Shown here piece after piece: positions 18,194-27,564 of a stretch of 64,000 nucleotides of DNA (position 1 is its first letter; the number at the start of each line of letters is the position of its first letter). The position numbers were made by a program, and so were the translations under genes. Below the pieces are notes generated by a model. It did not search any database, was not told where the DNA came from, and saw only the letters and a list, made by a program, of their open reading frames with translations. This DNA comes from Hymenobacter citatus (lineage in GTDB: Bacteria; Bacteroidota; Bacteroidia; Cytophagales; Hymenobacteraceae): NCBI RefSeq assembly GCF_014333615.1, contig NZ_JACSCY010000008.1, forward strand, positions 62,001 through 126,000, given 5' to 3'.

Positions 18194-19267
18194 ATGAAGA
18201 TTCTGTACGGTGTGCCCGGCGAAGGGCTGGGGCACGCTACCCGTAGCAAAGTAGTGATTGGCTGGTTGCTGGCGCAGGGGCATGAGGTGCAGGTAGTGAG
18301 CAGCAGCCGCGCCTACCAGATGCTGGCCCGCAACTTTCCGGGCCGGGTACACGAAATCAAGGGGTTTCACTTGGCGTATAAAGATGTCACGGTGTCGCGC
18401 GTGCGCACGGTGGCACTCACGCTACGCACAGCCCCGGAAAGTCTGCGTGTCAACTTTGCCCGGTACCGCGAACTGCTGGGCGCGTTTACGCCGGACGTGG
18501 TGATTTCCGATTTCGAGTCCTTTAGCTATTTCTTCGCCCGTTGGAAGCGTCTGCCCGTTATTAGCATCGATAACATGCAGATAATTAGCCGCGCCGCACT
18601 GGATATTGCTGTGCCGCCCACTGAGCGTGAACACCTGCAACTGGCTCGTCAGATTGTGCGGGCCAAGCTGCCCCGCAGCCAGCACTACCTCGTTACTACC
18701 TTCTTCGAACTGCCGCTTCTGAAGCCCAATACCACGCTGGTGCCGCCCATTATCCGCCCCGAGATTCTAGCCGCACAGCCTACCCGTGGTCAGCATGTGC
18801 TGGTGTACCAGTCGGCCACTACCCAAACCAACCTGGTGCCGCTGCTGCAAGCACTACCAGGGCAGGAGTTTCGGGTATATGGCTTCAATAAAGAAGAAAA
18901 CCATGGTAATGTGCACCTAAGGGCTTTCAGTGAGCAGGGCTTTATAGAGGACCTGGCCAGCGCCCGCGCGGTGATTACCAACGGCGGCTTCTCGCTGATC
19001 AGCGAGGCAGTATACCTGCATAAGCCCGTGTGCGCGGTGCCCATTCCGGCGCAATTCGAGCAGTTTTTGAACGCGGCGGAGGTAGAAAAGCTGGGGTATG
19101 GACGCCACTTCACAACTCTCACGGCCGACAACGTACGGGCTTTTCTCTACGAGCTAAGCGAGTTTGAAGAGAAGCTAAGCCACTATCAGCAGTCCGGCAA
19201 CGAGGCGCTATTTGCTACGCTGGCGCAGCAGTTGGTAACGATAGCCGCTGAGGGGCAACAGGAATAG
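18194..19267 (+). CDS. MurG-like glycosyltransferase (MJ1255/VC2487 type)
   Basis: 357 aa. The start MKILYGVPGEGLGHATRSK carries the glycine-rich GxGxGHxxR motif of the GT-B (GT1/GT28) fold. The C-terminal half has the donor-binding region VITNGGFSLISEAVYLHKPV and PIPAQFEQFLNA. Length and motifs match the family of unknown-acceptor glycosyltransferases named after MJ1255. It probably transfers a sugar to a lipid or polysaccharide acceptor at the inner membrane. The start codon lies next to an inverted repeat, so translation could be affected by that hairpin. The substrate is unknown. Confidence 0.8.
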   Translation: MKILYGVPGEGLGHATRSKVVIGWLLAQGHEVQVVSSSRAYQMLARNFPGRVHEIKGFHLAYKDVTVSRVRTVALTLRTAPESLRVNFARYRELLGAFTPDVVISDFESFSYFFARWKRLPVISIDNMQIISRAALDIAVPPTEREHLQLARQIVRAKLPRSQHYLVTTFFELPLLKPNTTLVPPIIRPEILAAQPTRGQHVLVYQSATTQTNLVPLLQALPGQEFRVYGFNKEENHGNVHLRAFSEQGFIEDLASARAVITNGGFSLISEAVYLHKPVCAVPIPAQFEQFLNAAEVEKLGYGRHFTTLTADNVRAFLYELSEFEEKLSHYQQSGNEALFATLAQQLVTIAAEGQQE

Positions 19268-19314
19268 CCGCGCACAAACCCATGTAGGGCAGAGGCCGCC
19301 TATCGCATTTTGCC

Positions 19315-19322
19315 TATTTTAG
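19315..19322 (+). promoter_or_regulatory. Candidate -7 box TATTTTAG, 8 bp from the ATG
   Basis: Seven of eight positions agree with TAnnTTTG. Only 8 bases separate it from the ATG at 19331, so the mRNA would have almost no leader. It also argues against the upstream TTG at 19310, which would lie before the transcript start. Confidence 0.4.
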
Positions 19323-19330
19323 GGGCGAAT

Positions 19331-21331
19331 ATGAATTCGTATATCCCGAAGTACGGCTGTGTGCGGCTGGCCGCTCTGCTTACCCTGGCAGCCGTTGGCA
19401 GCGCCTGCTCTACCACACAGCCCACCGCAACTACGCCGACCGTTGCGGCGGCTCCCAACAAGTTTGCGGCTGATAGCACCCTGCGCCGGATTGCTACCCT
19501 GCAGGATGAACGCCGGACGGCGGCACTGTTGAACTACCTGCTGAGCCCTGAGCCGCGCTACCGCGAGCAGGCCGCGCTGGCCTTTGCCTCAGTGCAGGAT
19601 AAAGCCGCTACGGGCGCGCTCAATGCGCACCTCAACGATCCAGAAGCATCGGTGCGGCGTGCTGTAGCCTACGCGCTGGGCCAGACGGCCGACAGCACCG
19701 CCGAGGCGGCGTTGCGTCAGCAAGTAAGCACTGAGTCCAATGCAGCGGTGCGTGCTGAGGTGCTGGAGGCACTAGGAAAATGCACTACCCGCACGGGCCT
19801 ACCCGCATTGGTGCGCCTACCCACCCAGCTGACCGCCGATACGGCCGCCCTTACCGGGCAAAGCTGGGGCTTGTACCGTGCCGCCTTGCGCGGTATCACC
19901 TCGGAGCCCGCGGTAGCCCGGCTGGTGCAGTTGCTGAGCAAAGAGAATCCTTACAGTGCCCGCCTGGCTGCGGCCAATGCCCTGGCCCGCACCCGTAGCC
20001 TCGACCTGACGCCCTATGCTGCCTCGCTTGCCACTGCCGCACAAACAGACCCCAGCTATGCCGTGCGTGGAGCTGCCGCATTGGCGCTGGGCAAAGCCAG
20101 CCATGCTCCCACAATGCCTGCCCTGCTGGCTACCCTAGCCCGCCGCGACTCCGACTACCGGGTGCGAATAAGCGCCTTACGTGCTATGAATACTGCCATG
20201 TACGTGCAGGTGAAAGAGGCCGCCTGGGCAGCTCTGACGGACTCGAACGACCAGGTAGCCCTCATAGCAGCTGATTTTTTTCTGGCCAATGCCAGTCAGG
20301 AACCGGGTATGCTGTTTCTGGAAAAAGCCAATAAGCTGACGCAGTGGCGGGTGCGGGCTACTCTACTAGCCACTGCTCTAAAACAGCGATCCGCTGAGCA
20401 GGCTGCTATCCGGCAGGCGGTGCAGGAGCGCTATACTGCTGCGGCCAACGCTTACGAGAAGGGATATTTGCTGAAAGCGCTAGGCGAAGATCCGGCAGCG
20501 TATGAATTTGTACGACAGGCCACGTTTGCCTCGGCGCAGCAATTGGTAGTACGCACCTATGGGTTAGAGGCGCTGGTTGCCATGCGACATCAGCCCGATT
20601 TCCCGGCAGCACAATACGCCTCGTTTGCGCTGACGCTACGGCAAGCCGCAGAAACCGGCGACGTAGCGCTGCTCGGTATTGCTGCCGAAGCCCTGCGCGA
20701 CCCCAAGCTGAACCTCCGCCAGCTATTGCCCGACCTCACTTTTCTGCAAAAAGCGCAGGCAAAGCTCGTTCTACCCCGAGACTTGGAGGCGTGGCAATCG
20801 GTGCAGCAGACGCTGGATTTTTTGCAGAAGCAGCCAGCTACCCCTACGCCCGTGGCGGTGGCCGCTTCGCACCCCATCAACTGGGCGGTGGTGTCTGCCA
20901 TTCCAGCCAACCAGCGTGTGGTAGTGCGCACCGGTAAGGGAATCATCACATTGCAACTGCTGGTAGAAGAGGCGCCTGGCTCCGTAGCGAGCTTCGTGGA
21001 GCTGATTCGGCAGGGATTTTACGATGGTAAAAACTTCCACCGGGTAGTACCCAACTTTGTGGCCCAAGGCGGCTGCCCACGCGGCGACGGCTGGGGTAGC
21101 ACCGACTACAATCTGCGCTCGGAGTTGTCCAACCTACACTATGGCGCGGGAGCCGTAGGCCTGGCCTCGGCGGGCAAAGACACCGAGAGCTGCCAATGGT
21201 TTATCACCCACGCTCCAACCCCGCACCTCGACGGCCGCTATACCATTTTTGCGCAGGTGGTAGCGGGCATGGACGTAGTACAGCGCCTAGAAATTGGCGA
21301 CCCAATAGAACGGGTCGAGCTAGTGCGGTAA
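19331..21331 (+). CDS. HEAT-repeat lipoprotein fused to a cyclophilin-type PPIase
   Basis: 666 aa from the ATG at 19331. A signal with probable lipobox (VGSAC, Cys26; the -3 residue Gly is unusual) is followed by HEAT/armadillo-like repeats over about 45-480 (repeated VRRAVAYALGQ, VRGAAALALGK, VRISALRAM motifs). The C-terminal 140 residues are a cyclophilin domain: NFHRVVPNFVAQGG, then GAVGLASAG and SCQWFITHAPTPHLDGRYTIFAQV. These contain the family's Arg and the Gln-Phe-type substrate pocket residues. It should fold or hold periplasmic/outer-membrane clients, using the repeat part for docking. It stands alone; a bidirectional terminator follows. Confidence 0.85.
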   Translation: MNSYIPKYGCVRLAALLTLAAVGSACSTTQPTATTPTVAAAPNKFAADSTLRRIATLQDERRTAALLNYLLSPEPRYREQAALAFASVQDKAATGALNAHLNDPEASVRRAVAYALGQTADSTAEAALRQQVSTESNAAVRAEVLEALGKCTTRTGLPALVRLPTQLTADTAALTGQSWGLYRAALRGITSEPAVARLVQLLSKENPYSARLAAANALARTRSLDLTPYAASLATAAQTDPSYAVRGAAALALGKASHAPTMPALLATLARRDSDYRVRISALRAMNTAMYVQVKEAAWAALTDSNDQVALIAADFFLANASQEPGMLFLEKANKLTQWRVRATLLATALKQRSAEQAAIRQAVQERYTAAANAYEKGYLLKALGEDPAAYEFVRQATFASAQQLVVRTYGLEALVAMRHQPDFPAAQYASFALTLRQAAETGDVALLGIAAEALRDPKLNLRQLLPDLTFLQKAQAKLVLPRDLEAWQSVQQTLDFLQKQPATPTPVAVAASHPINWAVVSAIPANQRVVVRTGKGIITLQLLVEEAPGSVASFVELIRQGFYDGKNFHRVVPNFVAQGGCPRGDGWGSTDYNLRSELSNLHYGAGAVGLASAGKDTESCQWFITHAPTPHLDGRYTIFAQVVAGMDVVQRLEIGDPIERVELVR

Positions 21332-21349
21332 GAGCGGTCCGTTTTAAAG

Positions 21350-21381
21350 AAAAGGCCTCAGTTGAGCAACTGAGGCCTTTT
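21350..21381. terminator. Bidirectional terminator between convergent genes
   Basis: Perfect 15-bp arms AAAAGGCCTCAGTTG / CAACTGAGGCCTTTT with a 2-base loop, flanked by A on one side and T on the other. It lies between the PPIase gene (stop 21331) and the beta-helix gene (stop 21401) and can serve both. Confidence 0.9.
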
Positions 21382-21400
21382 CATGATACTTGTAAATGAT

Positions 21401-24400
21401 TTACTGTTTCACCAAGCGCACTACACTATCGGCAAAACCCTGGCCGTGCACACGGACCATGTAGGTGCCGGCCGTTAGTGATGCCGGTAGGGGTAGGGTA
21501 ACACCGGATTTAGCCGGCAGCGTTTGGGTGAGAACCGTACGACCAGTCAAATCAAAGAGCGTGAGCGTGACGGTACCCGTGGCAGTGGAGGGTAGGGCTA
21601 CCTGCACGTGGCGGGTAGCAGGGTTGGGATACAGACTGAACGCGGTAGATGCAACGGCGGCCTTGGTGGGCAGTGTCACGCTGGTGAGGTTTACAGCCGC
21701 CGGCGTCGATACGCGTGTACCGCTGGATAGCACCTGCTGCAACCGATAGTAGGCCGTTACGTTGGTGCGGTCGGGGCGGTCTTGGTAGGTGTAGGCGCGT
21801 TGCGGCGTGGCCGGCCGGCTGGCTACGGCACCAATTTTCTGCCAGCTCTGCTGATCGTAGGAGCGTTCGATATCGAAACCTTGCACGGCTACCGCATCCG
21901 ATGTAGTCCAGTCTAGTTGCACCACGTTGGGTTGCACTTCAGTGGCTTTCAGCGCGGCCAGCTCCGTTATCAGTGGGTTGGCATCGGCAGAAAGTGAACC
22001 CAGTGTAAAGGTGCCAAACGGACTCACAGCATCCGCGGCAGTTACGGCACCGGCCATCAAGTCGCCGCTCAACTTACCGTGGCCAGCGCTTACCCAGGTG
22101 TTGCCATCGTAGCGGGCTACCTGCAAATCGTTGGTGAAGGCATCGATGCCGCTGCGGAACGCGTTTTCCCAAAACAGCTGCACACGCACATTCTCCGACG
22201 CGCCGCCATCTTGCGTCAGCTGCCAGGTGTCTATGGCGCTGATGTTGTGCAGCGGGGCCGCAAGCGTCACGTTAGTGGTAGTGCTAGTCGCCTGAGGCGC
22301 TTGATACTCGGCGGTGAAACCTGCACTGGCAGCGCTAGGAGCAGAAATACCCACGCGAGCCCACTGGCCATTCTTTCCTACCGGAAACACGAAGGCTTGA
22401 TTGCCAATCTTCCGCAGCGGCCCATCTACGTACGAAGTGGCGTTGCCGGCTGTAGCCATTGCCGTAGCCAGCAACGACAATAGGTTGGTGCTGGTCGTCA
22501 CCACATGGCCACTCGTAAGCGTAAGGTTTCCCGACAAACTAAACGGGGCACCCAGCGTCAGGGCGTTACCAGCTGTTAGGTTGATGGTAAGGTCGCGCAG
22601 CGTACTGCTGCCGGTGGCCGTCAGGGTAAACGGTTTGGTTACGGTCAGAGCCTCATCGTAAGTGCCAGCCATGGCGCTAAGAGTACCGTTTGCAGGTAAG
22701 AACTCCACGCCTTGCTGCAAGCTGGCACCGGGGACGATGGCCGGGCTAGCGCCATCTACGTGCAGGTAGCTTCGGTCACCCTGAAAGCCCGCGTCGGTGG
22801 CGGCATCCTGGTTGCTATGCAGAAAAGGGGAGTAGGCAATGCGCCCGGCTGCACTGGTTGGCGCTTCGCGCGTAAACGTATTGCCGTTCCTGCTGATTGT
22901 GGCTACCAAGCCATTCTGCTTGTCGGGACCGTAAAGCTGGCTGACCTCGGTGCTGCCAAGCCAGTTCAGCGGTGCGGCTACTGGCGTGCTCAGGTTGACG
23001 GCTACCAGTGCCTGCGTGCAGTTCTCCAGCTTGTTGTCCTGGATAAGGTTGTCTAGGGTAGGGAGTTGGGTATTGCGGTTGATGTCGAAGAAGGGCGTGC
23101 CTACCCCTGTGCTGTTGGTAGGGCGCTCCTGCACCTGAATACCAATTTGGCACTGCGTGATTTGGTTGCCGATAACCCGGTTGTGGCTACCCTCCAGCAC
23201 AATGCCGAACCCGTTGATGCCCGAGCTGAGGTTGCTTTGCTGTTCGCTGGCAATGTATCCTTCCAGCGTATTGTTGGCGAGGTAGGCGCCGCCCGTCACC
23301 AGGTCGCCGGTTACGCCGCCCCCTGCTTGAATAACCCCCCGGTCACGGTCAATGAAGGCAATAGCGGCATTGTCGTCAAGCAGACTGGTTGGAATATCCT
23401 CGGGCAGCCCGTCGGGTAGCGGATTAGGGCGAGTCGTGAGGCGTGTAATCACGTTTTCTCGCACCACAAAGCTGCCCGGGCCGCTGGCTTGGCCGTTGCC
23501 CGTCACTGATTTCAGCTCCATCCCGTTGGAGCCGTTATTGCGGATGATATTGCGTTCAATCAGGGCCGCCGGAGTCAGGAAGTTGCCAGCCGCATCACGC
23601 AGGCCCCCGGCCCCCAGCAACGCAATAGCGCCGCCGCCATTCTGCGAGAATAGCGCATCACGAATAAGTAAGTCGCTTACGCTACCATCGTTGATGTCAA
23701 TACCGGCGCGCCGATTTTGCTCGTAAACACCACCTTCAATCAAAATCTGCCGTTTGGTGCCATTGACAATGAACAAGCCGCGACCTGCCGGGCTGCTACT
23801 CCCATTATAGTTGGTACGCACATCGGCCGGATCAACAGCCGTTCGGGCAATGTGCACGCGCCGAAACGTCAGATTATCAGCGCCTCCCAGGCTGTTCCAG
23901 AAAATACCATACTGCCTTTGGTCCAGGATTTCTACGTCTTCCAACACCACATTGGCGCGGGCGCTGCCATCGGTTTCTATCCCGAGGTCATAAGCCTGAA
24001 TGGTAAGGCCAGCAATGACTAACGGTGCCGCTGCCGTGCCACCGGGGGCAGTGAGCAGCAGTCCTACCTCATGGCTTCGCGCACCAGATTGGGGCAAACC
24101 CGCGTTGAAAATCGTAGCCCCATCGGGCCGATTTGTTGCGGTGCCTGCCCCACGGAGGTGTACCGTTTTGTGTAATACGATGCGTTCGGTATACGTGCCA
24201 GCATCTACATAGACAGTAGTGCCTGCTAGCGCTACTTGCAACGCACGCCCTACCGTTGCAAAAGGCGCCGCGGCCGTACCATCGCCGGTAAGGTCACTGC
24301 CCGCCGCTTGGGTGTATAGGTCATTGGAGGTAGCCGCATCATTCACGTACAAAGCCGTCGGAGTGGTTTGCTGTCCTGCTGTTGGCTTAGTTGCTACGCT

Positions 24401-24448
24401 TAGGCCACTTATCAGTAAAAGGGTAGGAATAGGTAGAAAGTGCTTCAT
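21401..24448 (-). CDS. T9SS-exported right-handed beta-helix protein
   Basis: 1015 aa. I use the ATG at 24448 (MKHFLPIPTLLLISGLSVAT, signal peptide) rather than 24475. Residues about 45-110 match the DUF1565-like opening of pectate-lyase-fold proteins (PFATVGRALQVALAGTTVYVDAGTYTERI). Then come many parallel beta-helix coils up to about 480 (e.g. IEGGVYEQNRRAGIDIND, ALIERNIIRNNGSNGMELK). A second beta region follows, then a fibronectin-like segment (about 835-915). The end is a T9SS type A sorting domain (FSLYPNPATRHVQVAL ... GTYMVRVHGQ). It is probably surface-bound and binds or cleaves polysaccharide; catalytic residues are not clear. Confidence 0.8.
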   Translation of the reverse strand: MKHFLPIPTLLLISGLSVATKPTAGQQTTPTALYVNDAATSNDLYTQAAGSDLTGDGTAAAPFATVGRALQVALAGTTVYVDAGTYTERIVLHKTVHLRGAGTATNRPDGATIFNAGLPQSGARSHEVGLLLTAPGGTAAAPLVIAGLTIQAYDLGIETDGSARANVVLEDVEILDQRQYGIFWNSLGGADNLTFRRVHIARTAVDPADVRTNYNGSSSPAGRGLFIVNGTKRQILIEGGVYEQNRRAGIDINDGSVSDLLIRDALFSQNGGGAIALLGAGGLRDAAGNFLTPAALIERNIIRNNGSNGMELKSVTGNGQASGPGSFVVRENVITRLTTRPNPLPDGLPEDIPTSLLDDNAAIAFIDRDRGVIQAGGGVTGDLVTGGAYLANNTLEGYIASEQQSNLSSGINGFGIVLEGSHNRVIGNQITQCQIGIQVQERPTNSTGVGTPFFDINRNTQLPTLDNLIQDNKLENCTQALVAVNLSTPVAAPLNWLGSTEVSQLYGPDKQNGLVATISRNGNTFTREAPTSAAGRIAYSPFLHSNQDAATDAGFQGDRSYLHVDGASPAIVPGASLQQGVEFLPANGTLSAMAGTYDEALTVTKPFTLTATGSSTLRDLTINLTAGNALTLGAPFSLSGNLTLTSGHVVTTSTNLLSLLATAMATAGNATSYVDGPLRKIGNQAFVFPVGKNGQWARVGISAPSAASAGFTAEYQAPQATSTTTNVTLAAPLHNISAIDTWQLTQDGGASENVRVQLFWENAFRSGIDAFTNDLQVARYDGNTWVSAGHGKLSGDLMAGAVTAADAVSPFGTFTLGSLSADANPLITELAALKATEVQPNVVQLDWTTSDAVAVQGFDIERSYDQQSWQKIGAVASRPATPQRAYTYQDRPDRTNVTAYYRLQQVLSSGTRVSTPAAVNLTSVTLPTKAAVASTAFSLYPNPATRHVQVALPSTATGTVTLTLFDLTGRTVLTQTLPAKSGVTLPLPASLTAGTYMVRVHGQGFADSVVRLVKQ

Positions 24449-24757
24449 ATTGAGAATGCAGAAAGGAAACGACAAATGCTATTTGTCTTTCTACAAAAAT
24501 GAAGCAGGTATACTAGCTAGAATACAGAGAGGAAAGAAGAACTGTGTTATATAAAATCCTTTCTTGAAAGCGTTATAATCTATATCGCAATGATAAGCCT
24601 TTCAATTATTTATAGTGATAAATGTATTATAAGTGTTGTTGTAAAATATATAATTTTTTATAGAATATACTTTATTCATCAACAGAGCCAATAGGTCTCA
24701 TTGCTAGAACTATCGGTATATACCGAGTAGCAGGATAGGCTGAGGTATACTACACAA
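24449..24757. other. AT-rich intergenic region, no gene seen
   Basis: About 310 bp that is much richer in A and T than the flanking genes, between the beta-helix gene start and the terminator of the cupin gene (the full gap between coding regions runs to 24818). It must hold the promoter of the beta-helix gene. No exact TAnnTTTG box, RNA or coding signal could be supported; a loose TAGCATTTG (minus strand) is present close to the start. Confidence 0.45.
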
Positions 24758-24791
24758 CAGCTCGCCTTTTCACTACGGAAAAAGCGAGCTG
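24758..24791 (-). terminator. Terminator after the cupin gene
   Basis: CAGCTCGCcttttc and its complement gaaaaaGCGAGCTG form a hairpin 28 bp after the stop codon of the minus-strand cupin gene (24819). Confidence 0.65.
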
Positions 24792-24818
24792 CAATAGAAC
24801 TCAAAGGAAAATCGGAGA

Positions 24819-25160
24819 TTACTTTTCCTCGCGGCCGTGCACCTGCGCTGGTGGTGAAGTGGCTTCTACCGCCGTAAACGCCTCCAAAATGTTATAGGTA
24901 TGCGAGGCGCCTTTAGGAACTACCCACGAGTTACCGGGTTCCAGAATCACTTTCTGACCTTCCAGATGCAGTTCGGCCCGGCCACTGATAACATATCCTA
25001 CGGTTTCGTACGGACGCGTAGAAGGTTCCTTTGCCTCAGCAGGCTGCTCATTTTCCCACATACGCATCGAAACGTGGACGCCAGAGGCCAAATACTTTTC
25101 GCCCTCAGGGCCGGTAGGCGAGTGCTTCGAATCAACTTTGGTGATGGTGGTATCGGCCAT
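24819..25160 (-). CDS. Small cupin-domain protein
   Basis: 113 aa, a single small cupin barrel. The first metal-motif region is degenerate (TRPYETVGYVISGRAELHLEG lacks the usual HxH), and the second has the PGNSWVVPKGASHTYNI form with one His. A metal could be bound incompletely or not at all. Such proteins are often annotated as cupin 2 conserved-barrel proteins of unknown role. The gene is divergent from the serine acetyltransferase gene, with 177 bp between starts. No partner is suggested by the context. Confidence 0.75.
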   Translation of the reverse strand: MADTTITKVDSKHSPTGPEGEKYLASGVHVSMRMWENEQPAEAKEPSTRPYETVGYVISGRAELHLEGQKVILEPGNSWVVPKGASHTYNILEAFTAVEATSPPAQVHGREEK

Positions 25161-25337
25161 AATGTTCAGAGTAGAAGTTAGAGTGGATGAGAGAATTACC
25201 GTAACTAACGCAGGGTAGGGGATGGTGGTTGTACCACGTACCTTAAACCTTCCGGCCCGCCGACTGGTTGAAAACCGTTCGGCGGCTCCTACTATGTGTG
25301 TTGCAACAGTAGCCGGCCGTTACTTTATCCGTTTCGC

Positions 25338-26165
25338 ATGTCCGACGATTTTCTGCACACCCTCACCCACGCCCACCAACAGGCTGCTGTGCCCCTTCCG
25401 GCGCCTGCTTTCTGCCACTGGGCCGAGCAGGTGCTGCAACTCCTGTTTCCGGAGCGCGCCGACCGCCCCCTGTCTACCACCGATGCTGTGGCGGCTACCA
25501 TCAGCCAGCTTCGCTCCGATCTGGCGGTCTTGCTTAGTGTAGTGCCGATTGCAGAGCCGGCGTCGGCTATAGCTGCCGACTTTATCGAGCAACTGCCGCA
25601 ACTGCGCGAGCTGTTGCTGCTAGATGCCGCCGCCATCGTGGCCGCCGACCCAGCCGCCGAAGGCTTGTTGGAAGTCATTGCCACGTATCCGGGGTTCTAT
25701 GCCATTGCCCTGCACCGGTTGGCCCACGCACTACACCGGTTGGCGGTGCCCCGCGTGCCCCGCCTGCTCAGCGAGTTTGCGCACACCCGCACGGGCGTCG
25801 ATATTCACCCTGGCGCGCAGATTGGCCCGTCTTTCTGCATTGACCACGGCACGGGCATCGTCATCGGCGAAACCACGGTGATTGGCGCGCACGTAAAGAT
25901 ATTTCAGGGTGTTACCCTGGGGGCGCTCAGTGTAGCCAAGCACCTAGCGCATACCAAGCGCCACCCTACCATCGAAGACGATGTGGTAATTTATGCCGGC
26001 GCTACTATTTTAGGTGGTAGCACGGTCATCGGGCGTCACAGTATCATTGGGGGTAATGTGTGGCTCACAGAAAGCGTGCCTTCGCATTCGCGCGTGTATC
26101 ACCAAGCCCAAATCCAAGTAACTCGTACCGAGGACCCAACGGCTGATATCATGTTTTCGATTTAA
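25338..26165 (+). CDS. epsC: Serine O-acetyltransferase
   Basis: 275 aa from the ATG at 25338 (an upstream in-frame GTG at 25296 gives a non-conserved leader). An N-terminal helical region is followed by a left-handed beta-helix from about residue 150 ([46 protein letters not shown]). The catalytic His-Asp signature [11 protein letters not shown] and the loop GALS...HPTIED match serine acetyltransferases of the EpsC type. It makes O-acetylserine from serine and acetyl-CoA. Cysteine synthase lies next (start 26301, gap 135 bp), giving the two-step cysteine pathway. The assignment is strong. Confidence 0.88.
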   Translation: MSDDFLHTLTHAHQQAAVPLPAPAFCHWAEQVLQLLFPERADRPLSTTDAVAATISQLRSDLAVLLSVVPIAEPASAIAADFIEQLPQLRELLLLDAAAIVAADPAAEGLLEVIATYPGFYAIALHRLAHALHRLAVPRVPRLLSEFAHTRTGVDIHPGAQIGPSFCIDHGTGIVIGETTVIGAHVKIFQGVTLGALSVAKHLAHTKRHPTIEDDVVIYAGATILGGSTVIGRHSIIGGNVWLTESVPSHSRVYHQAQIQVTRTEDPTADIMFSI

Positions 26166-26300
26166 CTACTTGCTGACTACCTAGCAAATGCTTTGGGGTG
26201 CCACAGTTCTTCTTACCGAAAAAGATGTTGTATAGGTACCCACTTCATAAACTGTCTTCAGCAAGCAATAAGCAGTAACTCACTCAACTATTCCCATCCC

Positions 26301-27221
26301 ATGAAAGCTAATTCCATTCTAGATACCATCGGCCGCACGCCGCTGGTACGCGTCAACCGCCTGTTTGCCCACCGTCCCGACGTAGAAGTATGGGTGAAAA
26401 CGGAGCGCACCAACCCCGGCGGGAGCATCAAAGACCGTATTGCCCTCTCCATGATTGAGCAGGCCGAAAAAGACTGTATCCTTACCAAAGATAGTGTGAT
26501 TATTGAGCCTACCTCCGGCAACACGGGGGTAGGGCTAGCCATGGTAGCCGCCGTGAAAGGCTACCAGATTACGTTGGTCATGCCTGAGTCCATGTCCATC
26601 GAGCGGCGCCGGCTGATGTCGGCCTACGGTGCCCAGTTGGAGCTAACGCCCCGCGAGAAAGGCATGAAGGGCGCCATTGAAAAAGCCAAGGAAATGGTGG
26701 CCGAAAACCCCAAAGCCTGGATGCCAATGCAGTTCGACAACCCCGCCAACATTCAGATCCACATCGATACCACCGCCCAAGAACTTTTGGAAGAAGCTCC
26801 CGAAGGTTTCGATTATTACATCACGGGGGTAGGCACCGGCGGCCACATCACTGGTGTAGCTGAAGTGTTGAAGAAAAAATTTCCAAATATGCAGGTGTTT
26901 GCTGTAGAGCCCGAAGCTTCGCCCGTTATCAGCGGCGGTGCCCCAGGTCCGCACCCCATCCAGGGCATCGGCGCCGGCTTCATCCCCGAAAACCTACACA
27001 CCAACGTGCTGGATGGTGCTATCCAAGTCAGCCAACAGGAGTCATTTGAAATGACGCGCCGCTCGGCCCGCGAGGAAGGCGTGCTAGGCGGCATCTCCTC
27101 CGGCGCCTCCCTGGCCGCAGTAGCCAAAAAGCTCGATGAGATGCCCCAGGGTAGCCGCGTGCTCACCTTCTGCTACGATACCGGTGAGCGGTATTTGTCG
27201 GTAGATGGCCTGTTTGTGTAG
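26301..27221 (+). CDS. cysK: Cysteine synthase (O-acetylserine sulfhydrylase, PLP enzyme)
   Basis: 306 aa from the ATG at 26301 (an in-frame start at 26193 adds a non-conserved leader). Lys44 in GGSIKDR is the PLP Schiff-base lysine; [10 protein letters not shown] forms the substrate loop; [10 protein letters not shown] binds the cofactor phosphate; [10 protein letters not shown] closes the site. It converts O-acetylserine and sulfide to cysteine. It lies 135 bp after the serine acetyltransferase gene, whose product feeds it. cysK versus cysM cannot be fully separated by eye. Confidence 0.9.
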   Translation: MKANSILDTIGRTPLVRVNRLFAHRPDVEVWVKTERTNPGGSIKDRIALSMIEQAEKDCILTKDSVIIEPTSGNTGVGLAMVAAVKGYQITLVMPESMSIERRRLMSAYGAQLELTPREKGMKGAIEKAKEMVAENPKAWMPMQFDNPANIQIHIDTTAQELLEEAPEGFDYYITGVGTGGHITGVAEVLKKKFPNMQVFAVEPEASPVISGGAPGPHPIQGIGAGFIPENLHTNVLDGAIQVSQQESFEMTRRSAREEGVLGGISSGASLAAVAKKLDEMPQGSRVLTFCYDTGERYLSVDGLFV

Positions 27222-27250
27222 CATCCTCACACGCTTACCTACTCAACAAC

Positions 27251-27283
27251 ACGGCCCTGCTTTCTACCTGGAAGCAGGGCCGT
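27251..27283 (+). terminator. Hairpin after the cysteine synthase gene
   Basis: Arms ACGGCCCTGCTT (27251-27262) and AAGCAGGGCCGT (27272-27283), 30 bp after the stop codon. Only a weak T tail follows. Confidence 0.6.
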
Positions 27284-27304
27284 CTCGGTTGCTACTAAAA
27301 ACAA

Positions 27305-27333
27305 AAAAGCCTGACTCTACGAGTCAGGCTTTT
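27305..27333. terminator. Terminator shared by cysteine synthase and tRNA-Ala
   Basis: AAAAGCCTGACTC, TAC, GAGTCAGGCTTTT: perfect 13-bp arms with T tails in both directions, 11 bp after the tRNA 3' end on the minus strand. It can stop transcription from both sides. Confidence 0.85.
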
Positions 27334-27343
27334 GCAACGGGAG

Positions 27344-27417
<74 letters not shown>

Positions 27418-27511
27418 GTTTTCGTAGACCAAGCCGCCAACTGCGTTTTGGTGATGCAAAAGTAGGGTAGATTTTGGTATCCGCAAGGCTAGCGCTAAAA
27501 TATTTTTCAAA

Positions 27512-27545
27512 AAAACAGGGCTGGCAATATTGCCAGCCCTGTTTT
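27512..27545 (-). terminator. 17-bp perfect palindromic terminator
   Basis: AAAACAGGGCTGGCAAT directly followed by its reverse complement (27529-27545) with A and T tails. It lies 20 bp after the stop codon of the first TonB receptor gene (minus strand). Confidence 0.85.
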
Positions 27546-27564
27546 AGAAAGTTAATCTTCTGAA

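Noticed and set aside
24449..24757. AT-rich stretch considered as a replication or attachment site
   Set aside because: No iterated DnaA-type boxes, direct repeats or integrase nearby; best explained as a promoter region.
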